In this document: one piece after another, positions 26,277 to 36,642 of the stretch
Position numbering within the stretch: the stretch's first letter is position 1
Layout of the letters: every line of letters starts with the position of its first letter
Origin: Pseudanabaena sp. PCC 6802
GTDB lineage: Bacteria; Cyanobacteriota; Cyanobacteriia; Pseudanabaenales; Pseudanabaenaceae
DNA length: 64,000 nt
Direction: 5' to 3'
NCBI RefSeq assembly: GCF_000332175.1
Contig: NZ_KB235914.1
Span: 565,966-629,965, forward strand
Position numbers and translations under genes: made by a program
Notes under the pieces: model-generated
What the model saw: only the letters and a program-made list of their open reading frames with translations
What the model was told of the DNA's origin: nothing
The model's database searches: none

Positions 26277-27491
26277 TTACTTAATTTTGTCCATAATCGT
26301 GAAAATGGGCAGGTACATGCCAACTAGAATCGAGCCGACCATGCCGCCTAAGACGCAAATCATGATAGGTTCCATCACGCTGGTCAGAGCTTTTACTGCT
26401 TCTTCCACTTCATTTTCGTAGAAGTCCGCCACCTTCATCAACATCTTATCGAGTTCGCCAGTCTCCTCCCCAATTGAAATCATCTGAATCGCCATCAGTG
26501 GAAAAACCTCCTGCTTTTCAATGGCGGGTGCGATCTGGCCGCCCTCACGTACCGCTTTTCTAGCTTCTTCGAGTGCATTAGTAATTACCTGATTGCCAGA
26601 AGTTTCGCCCGTAATTTCCAAGGAACTGAGAATTGGTACGCCTGCTCTAGATAGCGAACCAAACGTACGGGCAAAGCGCGCTACAGCAGTTTTGACAACG
26701 AGATCCCCAAACAAGGGCAATTTGAGAAACACGCCATCCATATACAGCTTGCCTGCAGGCGTACTGTAAAACCATTTATAGGCAGCCATGAAGGCAAAAA
26801 AACCAACAGGCAAAGTAATAAAAGCTGGACTTCGTAGAAAATTACTAATTCCTACTAGAAATTGTGTAAATGCTGGTAGATCTCCTCCCAATTGCTTAAA
26901 CACCCCATCAAAGGTAGGTATGATAAACACGCACATGCCCACAAAAATACCAACTGCCAGAATCGATACCGTCACTGGATAGGTCATGGCGGATTTGATC
27001 TGGTTAGTCAAGCGGGCAGAATCTTCTAGCAACTTGGCCAATCGCTGTAATACGTCATCCAGTACGCCCCCAGTTTCACCTGCCTGTACCATAGCGCAGT
27101 ACAGGCGATCGAAAATTTTGGGATGCTTGCGCAGCGCATCGGAAAAGTTTGCTCCCTGTTGCACGTCCTCTAAAATATCTTTCAGGGCTACTTTCATCTT
27201 GGGATTGGAAGCCTGGTCGGTCATGACACCCAGACCGCGTACCATAGATACACCTGCGTTGACAAGGGTAGCTAGCTGGCGCGAGAAAATGGCCTTGTCC
27301 TTAACTGAAACAGTTTGAAGGGACATGGAAAGCTTCTCAAAACTGAAGCCTTCGGCGACCTCGCTCACGTCCAGAACTGTGAACCCCTTCTGACGCATGA
27401 GGTTACTAACATCCTTGACTGATTCGGCAGAAACCGTTTGCTGCAGGCTTCTACCTTGGGAGTTTTTCAGATTGACTTTATATTTAGGCAT
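26277..27491 (-). CDS. pilC: type IV pilus inner-membrane platform protein PilC
   Basis: 404 residues, standard for PilC/GspF. It has the paired T2SF domains: first with FSRQLATLVNAGVSMVRGL and TGGVLDDVLQRLAKLLED, second with FARTFGSLSRAGVPILSSLE and TGELDKMLMKVADFYENEVE. Hydrophobic segments lie near residues 170-195, 215-240 and 375-400. PilC is the membrane platform on which the PilB and PilT ATPases act in extension and retraction. It is the last gene of pilB-pilT-pilC, 15 bases after pilT. Confidence 0.95.
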   Translation of the reverse strand: MPKYKVNLKNSQGRSLQQTVSAESVKDVSNLMRQKGFTVLDVSEVAEGFSFEKLSMSLQTVSVKDKAIFSRQLATLVNAGVSMVRGLGVMTDQASNPKMKVALKDILEDVQQGANFSDALRKHPKIFDRLYCAMVQAGETGGVLDDVLQRLAKLLEDSARLTNQIKSAMTYPVTVSILAVGIFVGMCVFIIPTFDGVFKQLGGDLPAFTQFLVGISNFLRSPAFITLPVGFFAFMAAYKWFYSTPAGKLYMDGVFLKLPLFGDLVVKTAVARFARTFGSLSRAGVPILSSLEITGETSGNQVITNALEEARKAVREGGQIAPAIEKQEVFPLMAIQMISIGEETGELDKMLMKVADFYENEVEEAVKALTSVMEPIMICVLGGMVGSILVGMYLPIFTIMDKIK

Positions 27492-27506
27492 GGTTTCACC
27501 TCACAT

Positions 27507-28661
27507 TTAACCGCTGATCGAACGAGATTTGACTTCCTGCTTGGGATCGTAGGTTCCCTTCTTGCGGATCACAGGTGCAGGATTGGGGCCGACAAGGCGG
27601 TGCAGTTCTTCAGGGCGTGAGGTTTTGGAAATTGCCGACTCAAATGAAATTTCGCCTTCTCTATATAAATCTGCCAAGACTGACTCTAAAGTCTGCATTG
27701 ACTCTTTCCCCCCCGTTTGAATAAAACCGTACATTTGTGCTGTCTTACCTTCGCGGATCAGGTTGGCGATAGCTGGCGTGACAATCATAATTTCCTGCGC
27801 CATCACCCGCCCAAACTGCCCTGGTTGCACGTTAACTCTGGGAATTAAGGTTTGACTGAGCACAGCTACTAGGGAGTTGGATAACTGGACGCGAATTTGC
27901 CCCTGCTGTTCTGGTGGAAATACATCGATAATCCGGTCGATGGTTTGAGCAGCGGAACTAGTATGCAACGTACCAAATACTAAGTGACCGGTTTCTGCTG
28001 CTGTAACTGCAAGCTGGATCGTTTCTAAATCGCGCATCTCCCCAACCAGAATGACATCTGGATCTTCGCGCAGAGCGCCTCTTAATGCCGCAGCAAAGCT
28101 CTTGGTATCTTCGCCGACCTGCCGTTGGTGAATTACGCTCTTGATCGACTCGTAAACAAACTCGATCAGATCTTCAACGGTGAGAATGTGCTCGGCTCTG
28201 GTCTTATTAATGGTCTGGATCATGGCTGCCAGCGTTGTAGTTTTTCCCGATCCAGTTGGTCCAGTCACCAAAACAAGCCCCCGTGGTTTTTCCGACAGTT
28301 CCTTAACAATTGGCGGGAGCTTTAAATCCTCCATGTCAGGAATTTTGGAAGAGAGTGCCCGCAAACAGGCAGCAACTGTACCCCTATCCTTATAGACGTT
28401 AACCCTGAATCGGGCCAGTCCCTTTACCCCATAGGAACAATCTAATTCCCAATTCTGTTCAAAGGTCTTACGCTGGTTGTTATTCAGCATGGCAAAAATC
28501 AGACGTTGACATTCCTCAGGTGTCAGCGGATCTCGATCTGTAGGTGTTAAGTGGCCATTGATGCGGATATAGGGAGGTAGACCTGCGGAAATATGGATGT
28601 CAGAGCCTTTACGCTCCACGACTTCTTCCATCAGATCCTCAATAATGTAGTCCATTACCAT
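27507..28661 (-). CDS. pilT: type IV pilus retraction ATPase PilT
   Basis: 384 residues with the PilT N-terminal opening MDYIIEDLMEEVVERKGSDIHIS, Walker A GPTGSGKTTT, an Asp box REDPDVILVGEMRDLETIQL, Walker B/His-box region TGHLVFGTLHTSSAAQTIDR and the retraction-ATPase motif AIANLIREGKT. In the usual TIEDPIEF motif the proline is replaced (TVEDLIEF). It drives pilus depolymerisation and so twitching motility and DNA uptake. It is the middle gene of the operon. Either ATG at 28661 or the one two codons later is possible. Confidence 0.95.
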   Translation of the reverse strand: MVMDYIIEDLMEEVVERKGSDIHISAGLPPYIRINGHLTPTDRDPLTPEECQRLIFAMLNNNQRKTFEQNWELDCSYGVKGLARFRVNVYKDRGTVAACLRALSSKIPDMEDLKLPPIVKELSEKPRGLVLVTGPTGSGKTTTLAAMIQTINKTRAEHILTVEDLIEFVYESIKSVIHQRQVGEDTKSFAAALRGALREDPDVILVGEMRDLETIQLAVTAAETGHLVFGTLHTSSAAQTIDRIIDVFPPEQQGQIRVQLSNSLVAVLSQTLIPRVNVQPGQFGRVMAQEIMIVTPAIANLIREGKTAQMYGFIQTGGKESMQTLESVLADLYREGEISFESAISKTSRPEELHRLVGPNPAPVIRKKGTYDPKQEVKSRSISG

Positions 28662-28759
28662 AGTGGTACATCCAATTTAGTCAAGTTAGCATTTATGGTC
28701 GTGTAAGGAGAGATTCTAGAGAGCCAGATTATGGTTGAACCTATGCCGTACGGCCAAGA

Positions 28760-30814
28760 CTAGACAATTCTGGGCGTAGTACAGTAAGGACACTCCAACA
28801 TTTCTGGACGAAGAATAGCATTGCACGTCTGACATTCCAAGCTTCTTTTTCGGCGAGCGCGTTCTTCAGCCTCGCGTCCTTTATCGGTGTAGGTAACCCG
28901 CAAGACTTCTTCGAGCGTAGTATAACCCTGTCGAACCAGATCGAAACTGTATGCCATCAAGGTTTTCATGCCTTCTTCTACGGCAATTTCTTTGATAATG
29001 TCAGTACTGGCACCCTTATTGATCGCGCTTTGGAGCCGCTCGCTCATCCGCATAATTTCATAAGCACCGACTCTGCCTTTGTAACCTACCCCCCCACAAA
29101 CAGGACAGATTTTCTTATTGGTACTTTGACGTGCTAATATTTCTTCGCGGCTGAGCGTATTGGCACGATAGAAAGTATGGCTGCGATCGCTGTGAGGCAG
29201 ACCGAAGGAATCTAATTCCTCGGTGTTTGGGTTGTATGGAATGCGACACCCACTACAGACGCGACGCAGCAGGCGCTGTGCTAAGACACCAATCAGAGCA
29301 GTGCTGGTCATGAATGGTTCGATTCCCATTTCTTCTAAACGGGCGATCGCGCTGGGAGCATCATTGGTGTGCAGGGTGGTCAGCACCAGGTGACCCGTTA
29401 GTGCCGCTTCGATCGCCGTCTTAGCTGTTTCTTTATCGCGGGTTTCTCCCACCAGGATGACATCGGGATCTTGTCTCAAAAAGGCACGCAGGATGTTGGC
29501 GAAGTCCATCCCTTTTTCGCGAATAACCTGGCACTGGGTTAGACCGGGCAAGCTGTACTCAATCGGATCCTCTGCCGTACTGATATTAATTCCGGGATCG
29601 TTACATTCAGCAAGAGTAGAGTACAGTGTTGTGGTTTTACCCGATCCCGTCGGACCAGTAACTAAGATCAAGCCGAACGGTCGCCTTGCCATATCTTGCA
29701 TGAGCTTGAGGCTGTCTGGGTCGGTGATCAGCTTATCTAAGCCTAGTTGCGTAGTTGAGTTGTCGAGGATGCGCAGTACAATTTTTTCGCCGTAGGGTGT
29801 GGGCAGGGTATTAACCCGAAAGTCCACTCTGCGACCCTGAAAATTCCGCTTGAGCTTACCGTCCTGTGGTTTGCGCCGCTCGGCAATATCGAGGTTGGCG
29901 ATGATCTTAAAGCGAGATGTCACGGCAGCAATAATTTGGCGCGGTAGCTTTTTCGCTTCGTCGGATACCATTTCGCGCAGCACGCCATCTTTGCGGAAGC
30001 GAACGCGCAAATATTTTTCTTGAGGCTCGATGTGAATGTCTGAAACCCCATCTTTGAGCGCCCTCACCAAAATTTGGTCTACTAGCTTGATAATTGGGGC
30101 AGAATTTTCCCCAACTGCCTTACCCAGATCGTCGTCTTCATCCGCAATTGCATCTAATGACTCGTCAGCACCATAGATCTGGGTGTCGATCTCCAGGTGT
30201 TCTTGATCGATATCTTCTGCCTGATTAATGCTCTGTTTAACCTGAAGATTAACAATGTCTTCGTAAAGTACCTGGTGGCAGTCCTGCCGAGCGATCACCC
30301 TTTTTTGTAGTGCCAGCCCTTGCGATCGCAGGATCTGGTTATTTAACTCGTCCAGTGCTTTCATGTTATCTGGATTCACCATGCCAACTAGCAGGGATGA
30401 GTCCGTCCTAATTAGCGGCAATATTTCGTGCTCTTTACATTTATTGATAGGGATAACGCTACTATCAATCAAACGGCTAATCCCCGATACATCGAACTTC
30501 TCCTGGTCTACTTCCGGATCGATCGCCTCTATCCCATACAGCAGGGATAGCTCGAATAAGTACATTTTTTTGAAGTAGCGGGTAATTTTAGGAGCTAACT
30601 CATGTCCAATAATTTGCTCTAATGCCTCAAGAATCGAAATATCCTGTTTGGCGCTTTCCTCGATCGCCCGACTAAACTGATCGGAAGTAGCCATTCCTTC
30701 ATTGATCAGCTTACTTTCAAAGGGGGTTCTCCCTCCCCGGGTAGCCAGTGCCTTGGTGCCGCCTACCCTAGTTCTAGTTGCCGGCATAGGAGGGATTTTA
30801 TCTGAGGTATTCAT
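28760..30814 (-). CDS. pilB: type IV pilus extension ATPase PilB
   Basis: 684 residues. An N-terminal MshEN-like domain (about 35-200) is followed by the GspE ATPase with SDIHIEPQEKYLRVRFRKDG, Walker A GPTGSGKTTTLY, Asp box RQDPDVILVGETRDKETA and TGHLVLTTLHTNDAPSAIAR. The tetracysteine zinc site is CSGC ... CPVCGGVGYKGRVGAYEIM. A second C-terminal zinc-ribbon-like pair (CQTCNAILRPEMLECPYC) ends the protein. Full-length and apparently functional. It heads the operon, 98 bases before pilT. Confidence 0.95.
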   Translation of the reverse strand: MNTSDKIPPMPATRTRVGGTKALATRGGRTPFESKLINEGMATSDQFSRAIEESAKQDISILEALEQIIGHELAPKITRYFKKMYLFELSLLYGIEAIDPEVDQEKFDVSGISRLIDSSVIPINKCKEHEILPLIRTDSSLLVGMVNPDNMKALDELNNQILRSQGLALQKRVIARQDCHQVLYEDIVNLQVKQSINQAEDIDQEHLEIDTQIYGADESLDAIADEDDDLGKAVGENSAPIIKLVDQILVRALKDGVSDIHIEPQEKYLRVRFRKDGVLREMVSDEAKKLPRQIIAAVTSRFKIIANLDIAERRKPQDGKLKRNFQGRRVDFRVNTLPTPYGEKIVLRILDNSTTQLGLDKLITDPDSLKLMQDMARRPFGLILVTGPTGSGKTTTLYSTLAECNDPGINISTAEDPIEYSLPGLTQCQVIREKGMDFANILRAFLRQDPDVILVGETRDKETAKTAIEAALTGHLVLTTLHTNDAPSAIARLEEMGIEPFMTSTALIGVLAQRLLRRVCSGCRIPYNPNTEELDSFGLPHSDRSHTFYRANTLSREEILARQSTNKKICPVCGGVGYKGRVGAYEIMRMSERLQSAINKGASTDIIKEIAVEEGMKTLMAYSFDLVRQGYTTLEEVLRVTYTDKGREAEERARRKRSLECQTCNAILRPEMLECPYCTTPRIV

Positions 30815-30906
30815 ACGCGAATTAATGAACCTGTAGAAATTTACGACTCAGGATAGTGGTCTAATCATCGATCATAGCTGCTGAAATGGCAACATGGGGA
30901 AACGTT

Positions 30907-33900
30907 TTATGTACTAACGTACTCTGCTATGGGTAAACACGAGCAAACAAAATGGCGATCGCCGAAGGCATTATCAATCCTACCCACACTGGGCCAAAAC
31001 TTATGCTCTTTACTCCAAATTGCTGGATAGGCAGCCGAGGTTCTGGTGTAGGGGTGCGTCCATTCGTCCTGGAGTAAGGCTTCGGCGGTGTGAGGTGCAT
31101 TTTTTAGCAAGTTATCCTGCCGATCTGCTTGACCGGATTCGATGGCGGCAATTTCGGCGCGAATGGCAATCATGGCATCGCAGAAGCGATCGATTTCCTG
31201 TTTGGACTCGCTCTCGGTCGGCTCTACCATCATCGTGCCCGCCACCGGCCATGAAACTGTGGGGGCATGGAAGCCGTAGTCCATCAGCCGCTTAGCAATA
31301 TCGTCTACTTCAATACCAGCGGATTGCTTCAGTTGACGCAGATCGAGGATGCATTCATGGGCAACTAGACCAGATGCGCCTTTGTAGAGAATAGGATAAT
31401 GGGGGGCCAAACGATGAGCCATGTAGTTGGCATTTAGAATTGCTACTTCGGTCGCTAGCTTTAGACCATACCCACCCATCAGGGCAATATAAACCCAGGA
31501 AATAGCCAGAATACTGGCGCTTCCCCAGGGTGCGGCTGACACGGTGGTGACGTGTTGCCCCTGGCTATTGCCATTGGCATCGGCATTGCTATGGGCGGAC
31601 AAAAAGGGATGCTGTGGCAGAAAGGGGACGAGGTGAGATTTCACCGCGATCGGTCCCATGCCGGGACCACCACCGCCGTGAGGAATGCAGAAAGTTTTGT
31701 GCAAATTGAGGTGGCAGACATCGGCACCAAAATCGCCAGGACGGCACAGACCAACTTGCGCGTTCATGTTCGCGCCATCCATATATACCTGACCGCCATA
31801 GTAGTGGACGATATCGCAGATCTCGGCGATCGCTTCCTCAAATACACCATGCGTGGACGGATAGGTGACCATCAGGGCTGATAGTTCGTGTTGGTGCGCC
31901 TCTGCCTTTGCCTTTAGATCGGCAATGTCGATATTGCCCTGGAGATCGCAGGCCACTACTACAACTTTCATACCTGCCAATACGGCACTGGCGGGATTTG
32001 TGCCGTGGGCAGACTGGGGAATCAGGCATACGTGGCGATGGCGATCGCCTTTCGCCTCATGGTACTGGTGAATTACGAGCAGCCCTGCATACTCGCCTTG
32101 CGCCCCGGCATTGGGTTGCAAGGATACGCCATCAAAGCCGGTAATTTCCGCCAGCATGGCTTCTAGTTGCTGAAACAGGATTTGATAGCCTTGGGTTTGG
32201 CTCAGGGGGGCAAAGGGATGCACCTGACCGAACTCCGGCCAGGTGACTGGCAACATCTCGCTAGTAGCGTTCAGCTTCATCGTGCAGGAGCCGAGCGGAA
32301 TCATCGACGTGGTGAGGGAGAGATCTTTGGCCTGGAGGCGGTGTATGTATCTCAGTAGCTCGGTTTCGGAGTGGTGCTGGTTGAAAACGGGGTGGGTGAG
32401 GTAGGGGGTGGTGCGGATTAGGGATTGGGATTTGAGGATATCGGGGATATTGGAGATATCGGGGATATCGGGGATATCGGAGGGGTTAAGCATTTGTTCG
32501 ACTATCTCTGCATCAAGCTCAGGCATTCCGGGCAAATGCTTAACCCGTACGTCAGGGATGGGGGTGAAAATCTGAAGGAGATCGATGATGTCTTGTTTAG
32601 ATGTGGTTTCATCGAGCGAGATCGTAATGGTACCTGCATTCAGGAGACGCAGGTTAATGCCACGAGCGACGGCACGATCCATAATTGCTGCGGCATTGTC
32701 GCGATCGCTATTGATGCGGAGCGTATCGAAGAATGGGGAGTCACCGAGTTGGTAGCCTAGTTGAGTTAGTTCTCTGGCTAATAGGCTTGTGAGTTGGTAA
32801 ATGCGCGTGGCAATCTGTTTGAGTCCGTCGGGGCCGTGATAGACGGCGTACATGCTTGCCATTACGGCTAGCAACACCTGGGCAGTGCAAATGTTGCTGG
32901 TGGCTTTGTCGCGGCGGATGTGTTGTTCGCGGGTTTGCAGAGCAAGTCGGAGAGCGGGATTACCGTGCGCGTCTTGGGAAACGCCGACGATGCGGCCTGG
33001 AACCTGGCGCTTGTAGGCTTCCCTGGTGGCAAGGTAGGCGGCGTGCGGGCCACCGTAGCCGAGGGGCACGCCAAAGCGTTGAGTAGTACCGACAGCAATA
33101 TCAGCACCAAATTCTCCAGGGGGTTTGAGGAGGGTAAGGGAGAGCAGATCCGCTGCTACGATCGCAATGCCACCTGCGGTATGAATGCGATCGATGCAAT
33201 CGCTATAGTCATAGATCGCGCCATCGGTAGCGGGATATTGCAGAAGAGCGCCGAAGACGGAGCGATCGAACTCAAAGGCTTGACGATCACCTACGATGAC
33301 TTCAATGCCCAGGGGTAAGGCTCTAGTTTGGACTACGGCAATTGTTTGGGGGTGACAATCCTCTGAGACAAAAAACTTGGTCGCGATCGCCGCATCTCGA
33401 TCTTTATGCTTTTGAGTTTGGCTGCCTGTTTGATGACCCGATAATGCCCATGCCATTGTCATGGCTTCGGCAGCGGCAGTACCCTCATCCAGCAGAGAAG
33501 CATTGGCAATCTCTAACCCCGTGAGGTCGATTACCATCGTTTGAAAATTTAAAAGTGCTTCCAGACGACCCTGGGCGATTTCTGCTTGATAGGGAGTGTA
33601 CTGGGTGTACCAACCAGGGTTTTCCAGGATGTTGCGCTGAATTACGGGCGGAGTGATGCAATTGTGGTAGCCCATGCCGATGAACGAGCGACATAACTGG
33701 TTTTTTGAGGCGATCGCCTTTAATTCCTCTAGCAATTCTCGCTCACCGCGTTGAACGCCTGGATCGCCTAGCTTTAGGGGTTGTTTCTGGCGAATCGAGG
33801 GCGGTACGGCTTTGTCAATCAGGGCATCCAGATCGTCAAACCCCATAGATGCCAGCATTTGCTGGATTTCTTCAGGGTTGGAGCCGATGTGTCGATGGAC

Positions 33901-34032
33901 GAATGTGTCGGTTGGCACGAATGGATCTGTCGATTTAGCTGCGACTGACTGGGGCTGGCTACTTTGATGCCCGTTAGATCGTGCTTGCAAATCGAGATCG
34001 GAGCGATTGTGGGCGATCGAAGTTTCCGACAT
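30907..34032 (-). CDS. gcvP: glycine dehydrogenase (decarboxylating), P protein of glycine cleavage
   Basis: 1,041 residues, homodimeric-type P protein; the family is usually about 960-980. It decarboxylates glycine with pyridoxal phosphate and passes aminomethyl to the H protein, important for photorespiratory glycine. The PLP site is [37 protein letters not shown] marks the start of the conserved N-terminus. The extra length comes from a polar N-terminal extension of about 40 residues and a low-complexity insert [16 protein letters not shown] between the two halves. The upstream region has tandem TTGTTAAA motifs. Confidence 0.96.
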   Translation of the reverse strand: MSETSIAHNRSDLDLQARSNGHQSSQPQSVAAKSTDPFVPTDTFVHRHIGSNPEEIQQMLASMGFDDLDALIDKAVPPSIRQKQPLKLGDPGVQRGERELLEELKAIASKNQLCRSFIGMGYHNCITPPVIQRNILENPGWYTQYTPYQAEIAQGRLEALLNFQTMVIDLTGLEIANASLLDEGTAAAEAMTMAWALSGHQTGSQTQKHKDRDAAIATKFFVSEDCHPQTIAVVQTRALPLGIEVIVGDRQAFEFDRSVFGALLQYPATDGAIYDYSDCIDRIHTAGGIAIVAADLLSLTLLKPPGEFGADIAVGTTQRFGVPLGYGGPHAAYLATREAYKRQVPGRIVGVSQDAHGNPALRLALQTREQHIRRDKATSNICTAQVLLAVMASMYAVYHGPDGLKQIATRIYQLTSLLARELTQLGYQLGDSPFFDTLRINSDRDNAAAIMDRAVARGINLRLLNAGTITISLDETTSKQDIIDLLQIFTPIPDVRVKHLPGMPELDAEIVEQMLNPSDIPDIPDISNIPDILKSQSLIRTTPYLTHPVFNQHHSETELLRYIHRLQAKDLSLTTSMIPLGSCTMKLNATSEMLPVTWPEFGQVHPFAPLSQTQGYQILFQQLEAMLAEITGFDGVSLQPNAGAQGEYAGLLVIHQYHEAKGDRHRHVCLIPQSAHGTNPASAVLAGMKVVVVACDLQGNIDIADLKAKAEAHQHELSALMVTYPSTHGVFEEAIAEICDIVHYYGGQVYMDGANMNAQVGLCRPGDFGADVCHLNLHKTFCIPHGGGGPGMGPIAVKSHLVPFLPQHPFLSAHSNADANGNSQGQHVTTVSAAPWGSASILAISWVYIALMGGYGLKLATEVAILNANYMAHRLAPHYPILYKGASGLVAHECILDLRQLKQSAGIEVDDIAKRLMDYGFHAPTVSWPVAGTMMVEPTESESKQEIDRFCDAMIAIRAEIAAIESGQADRQDNLLKNAPHTAEALLQDEWTHPYTRTSAAYPAIWSKEHKFWPSVGRIDNAFGDRHFVCSCLPIAEYVST
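32434..32484 (+). repeat. 9-bp tandem repeats inside gcvP
   Basis: Units of GATATCGGG with single changes (GATATTGGA, GATATCGGA) repeat about five times on the plus strand, coding IPD/ISN triplets in GcvP on the minus strand. Multiples of 9 keep the frame. Confidence 0.75.
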
Positions 34033-34184
34033 AGGTTTTGAGTTAGTAGTAGCTAAACTTTAACAATAGTTTAACAATTGTTTTGTTGTTAATATAACGC
34101 GAGTTCGGCAACCCCGAGCCAGAGGATGGTGAGCTGTAATATTGGGGAGGTATCAAAACCTCAAAATTATGCGGGTAATGAATA

Positions 34185-34421
34185 GTGGACTTTGAAATCA
34201 TCGGTGATATTTCTGATATTGAAACTATTGCTGTAGGGAAAGGTATTCGAGATCGATTGCGCCTTCAAAAATATTATGGGAGAGGTAAATGGAGAAAGTT
34301 AAAAGGTGTTGCCAAAGTTCAGCTTCCTAGCGGTACAATAAGGTTAGCTGAGATTCATTGGTACGAGGCTCACGGTATTGGGAAAAAAGAGTTTAAGTTA
34401 AAGCTACCTTTCCTGGATTGA
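34185..34421 (+). CDS. small conserved hypothetical protein, first gene of a pair
   Basis: 78 codons from a GTG start (34185). The product is basic, with a segment KYYGRGKWRKLKGVAKVQLP followed by IRLAEIHWYEAHGIGKKEFK, which looks like a small beta-barrel or toxin-like fold. I do not recognise it with certainty; short proteins of this kind occur widely in cyanobacteria. Its stop codon is 2 bases before the ATG of the next gene, so the two are almost certainly translated together. No membrane segment. Confidence 0.6.
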   Translation: MDFEIIGDISDIETIAVGKGIRDRLRLQKYYGRGKWRKLKGVAKVQLPSGTIRLAEIHWYEAHGIGKKEFKLKLPFLD

Positions 34422-34423
34422 CT

Positions 34424-34660
34424 ATGATAGCAAAGTTAGATCGGGGCACAAGTTTTGTAATATGCCTGAATAATCAGGGGTACCGAGCCTCGCTTGAGGT
34501 TGGTAAGGTTTACCAAGCGATCTATGATAATGAAGCTGAGTTAAATGGTCTTATCCGTATAGTTGATGAGAGCGGCGAGGACTATGCATTTTCGGCTGAG
34601 CGTTTTTATCCGATTGAGTTGCCTAAGCGCGTAGAGGAGATATTACTAGCAACTCATTAG
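34424..34660 (+). CDS. small conserved hypothetical protein, second gene of a pair
   Basis: 78 codons from ATG 34424. Acidic product with alternating beta-strand-like segments (TSFVICLNNQGYRASLEVGK, YQAIYDNEAELNGLIRIVDE) and a C-terminal short helix. It resembles small SH3-like proteins that begin by stating a cofactor-like strand, but I cannot assign a family. It is coupled to the preceding basic protein. The basic/acidic tight pair has the shape of a toxin-antitoxin module, which is only a suggestion. Confidence 0.6.
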   Translation: MIAKLDRGTSFVICLNNQGYRASLEVGKVYQAIYDNEAELNGLIRIVDESGEDYAFSAERFYPIELPKRVEEILLATH

Positions 34661-34668
34661 CCACCACA

Positions 34669-36633
34669 TTAGCCACTGGTAGTAGGCGCTGAATCGGCTA
34701 GTAAAAGCAGGCGCACTGGGTGTATTTGCACCAGCCAGGATAAAGGGCGATCTTTGAAAGTTGACCATTTTTCCTTAAATACTTCGGCCTGGATGTGATA
34801 GTCCCGTGTGTGGGTGGAAGGAGAATTAAGTTTTAGATATAACGTGATGCGATGCGGGGTTTCGCTGGTCGATGCCAACCAGCAGGGAAATGTGTTGGGT
34901 TGGGTTGGGTCGTTGGTGAAAATCAGTTGGTGGGCGCGAATGCCAACATAGCGCATCGTGCCGGGCACTGGCTCGATCGCCTGGAGCGTGCAACCCCAAT
35001 CAACTGCCTCGATCGCGTGCGACGATACTGCCACGGCACGGGAAAAGTTTTTGAGGCCCGTAAGACAAGCTATAGACAACGTGCGAGGACGCTCGAAAAT
35101 CTCTTGCTTTGCCCCTGCTTGTACGACGCTACCCCGATCCAGTACGACCAGATCGTCACAAACGCGATAAGCTTCTTCGAGGTTGTGGGTGACGAATAGG
35201 GTAACGCCGCGATAGCGCGCTAAAGTTGTCACCAACTGTTGCTCTAACTGATAGCGTAAATGCGTATCCAGCGCAGAAAATGGCTCGTCTAGCAGCAATA
35301 TTTCCGGCTGGCCGACCAAAGCTCTGGCGAGGGCGACGCGCTGCTGCTGTCCGCCAGAAAGTTCGTGGGGGTAGCGATCGCCCAGGTCATGCAACTGCAA
35401 TTGCACCAGTTGTTCTTCTACTTTTTGTTTGGCGGCGATCGCCGAGATACTTTTCGGCAATCCAAAGGCAATATTCTGAACGATGGTCATGTGGGGGAAG
35501 AGAGCGTAGTTCTGAAACAAAAATCCCACGCGGCGATCGCGGGTAGGGATATTAATTCCCGCTTCCGAGTCGAACAATACTCTGCCATTTAAAATGATGC
35601 GTCCTTGCGCGGGAGTTTCTAGCCCCGCAATGCAGCGCAGAATCACGCTTTTACCCGCACCGGAGGCACCGAGAAGCCCTAAAGGGCGATAGCTACTGCG
35701 GAAACGCGCATCCAGGTGGAAATCGGCAATCTGCTTTTGGATATCGATAAATAGATCGCTTAGAACCAGATTGTCAAGGTCGGGAGGATTGGGCAGAGAA
35801 AGAGAAGTAGAGAGATCGCAGGACTTACTAACTTGCAGCCTGAAAGTTCGATCCCCCCAAGCCCCCCTTGTTAAGGGAGGGAGCTTAAAAGCCCCCTTGT
35901 TAAGGGGGTTGGGGGATCTGTTTTGCATAAGTCCTGGCTCTTTCTTCTTCCTCGCACTCTTCCTTTTGCTTCTCCATCTTCTAGTTCGCTGCCAGAAATT
36001 CACGGTTACGATACCCAATAGGGAAATGCCAAGGATAATCAGCGACCACGTCCACGCCTCTTGCATCGCTCCTGCTTCGACCGCAAAGTAGATCGCCATG
36101 GGAATCGTCTGGGTTTCGCCAGGGATATTACCTGCCAGCATTAAGGTGGCACCAAATTCGCCCAAGCTACGGGCAAAAGCCAATACCGTTCCTGCTAGAA
36201 TACCGGGTAAGGCTAGCGGAAAGGTGATACGCCAAAATACGCTTTGTTCCGATGCGCCTAACGTCCTTGCTGCCCTTTCCAAGTTGGCATCTACCTGCTC
36301 GAATGCCCCCAGCGCTGTTTTATACATTAACGGGAAGGAAACCACCGCCGCTGCGATCGCGGCAGCGTACCAGGTAAAAACAATGGTGAGGTTAAGCCGT
36401 TCTAGCAATTGTCCCAAGGGACCATTCTTGCCAAACAAAAGCAGTAGCAAGAATCCCACTACAGTGGGTGGCAGGATCAGAGGCGAGACTAGAATCCCTT
36501 CGAGCGATGCCTTCCATTTGCCTTGATAGGATCTCATCCTGTAGGCAGTACCGATGCCGACAAAGAAAGTGAAAACAGTTGCAATCAGGGCTGTTTTTAA
36601 GGATATCCACAGGGGTGAGAAGTCGGAAGGCAT
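34669..36633 (-). CDS. modBC: molybdate ABC transporter, fused permease and ATPase (ModB-ModC)
   Basis: 654 residues. The first ~225 are a ModB permease with five hydrophobic segments and the EAA loop ERAARTLGASEQSVFWRITF. After a linker (about 226-300) comes the ModC ATPase: Walker A GASGAGKSV, Q-loop FLFQNYALFP, signature LSGGQQQRVALARAL, Walker B ILLLDEP, H-loop FVTHN. A TOBE-type molybdate domain follows at the C-terminus. ModBC fusions occur in cyanobacteria. The linker is partly encoded by an intergenic-type repeat (35846-35925). With modA 9 bases upstream it supplies molybdate, fitting the nearby Mo nitrogenase. Confidence 0.95.
   Translation of the reverse strand: MPSDFSPLWISLKTALIATVFTFFVGIGTAYRMRSYQGKWKASLEGILVSPLILPPTVVGFLLLLLFGKNGPLGQLLERLNLTIVFTWYAAAIAAAVVSFPLMYKTALGAFEQVDANLERAARTLGASEQSVFWRITFPLALPGILAGTVLAFARSLGEFGATLMLAGNIPGETQTIPMAIYFAVEAGAMQEAWTWSLIILGISLLGIVTVNFWQRTRRWRSKRKSARKKKEPGLMQNRSPNPLNKGAFKLPPLTRGAWGDRTFRLQVSKSCDLSTSLSLPNPPDLDNLVLSDLFIDIQKQIADFHLDARFRSSYRPLGLLGASGAGKSVILRCIAGLETPAQGRIILNGRVLFDSEAGINIPTRDRRVGFLFQNYALFPHMTIVQNIAFGLPKSISAIAAKQKVEEQLVQLQLHDLGDRYPHELSGGQQQRVALARALVGQPEILLLDEPFSALDTHLRYQLEQQLVTTLARYRGVTLFVTHNLEEAYRVCDDLVVLDRGSVVQAGAKQEIFERPRTLSIACLTGLKNFSRAVAVSSHAIEAVDWGCTLQAIEPVPGTMRYVGIRAHQLIFTNDPTQPNTFPCWLASTSETPHRITLYLKLNSPSTHTRDYHIQAEVFKEKWSTFKDRPLSWLVQIHPVRLLLLADSAPTTSG
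35846..35925. repeat. inverted repeat of intergenic type inside the modBC linker
   Basis: GATCCCCCCAAGCCCCCCTT ... CCCCCTTGTTAAGGGGG ... GGGGGATC: two CCTTGTTAAGGG hairpins in tandem that can also fold as one larger cruciform. Such sequences are common between genes in cyanobacteria, but here the repeat is read through in frame as SPNPLNKGAFKLPPLTRGAW. Confidence 0.75.
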
Positions 36634-36642
36634 ATCTCTAGT

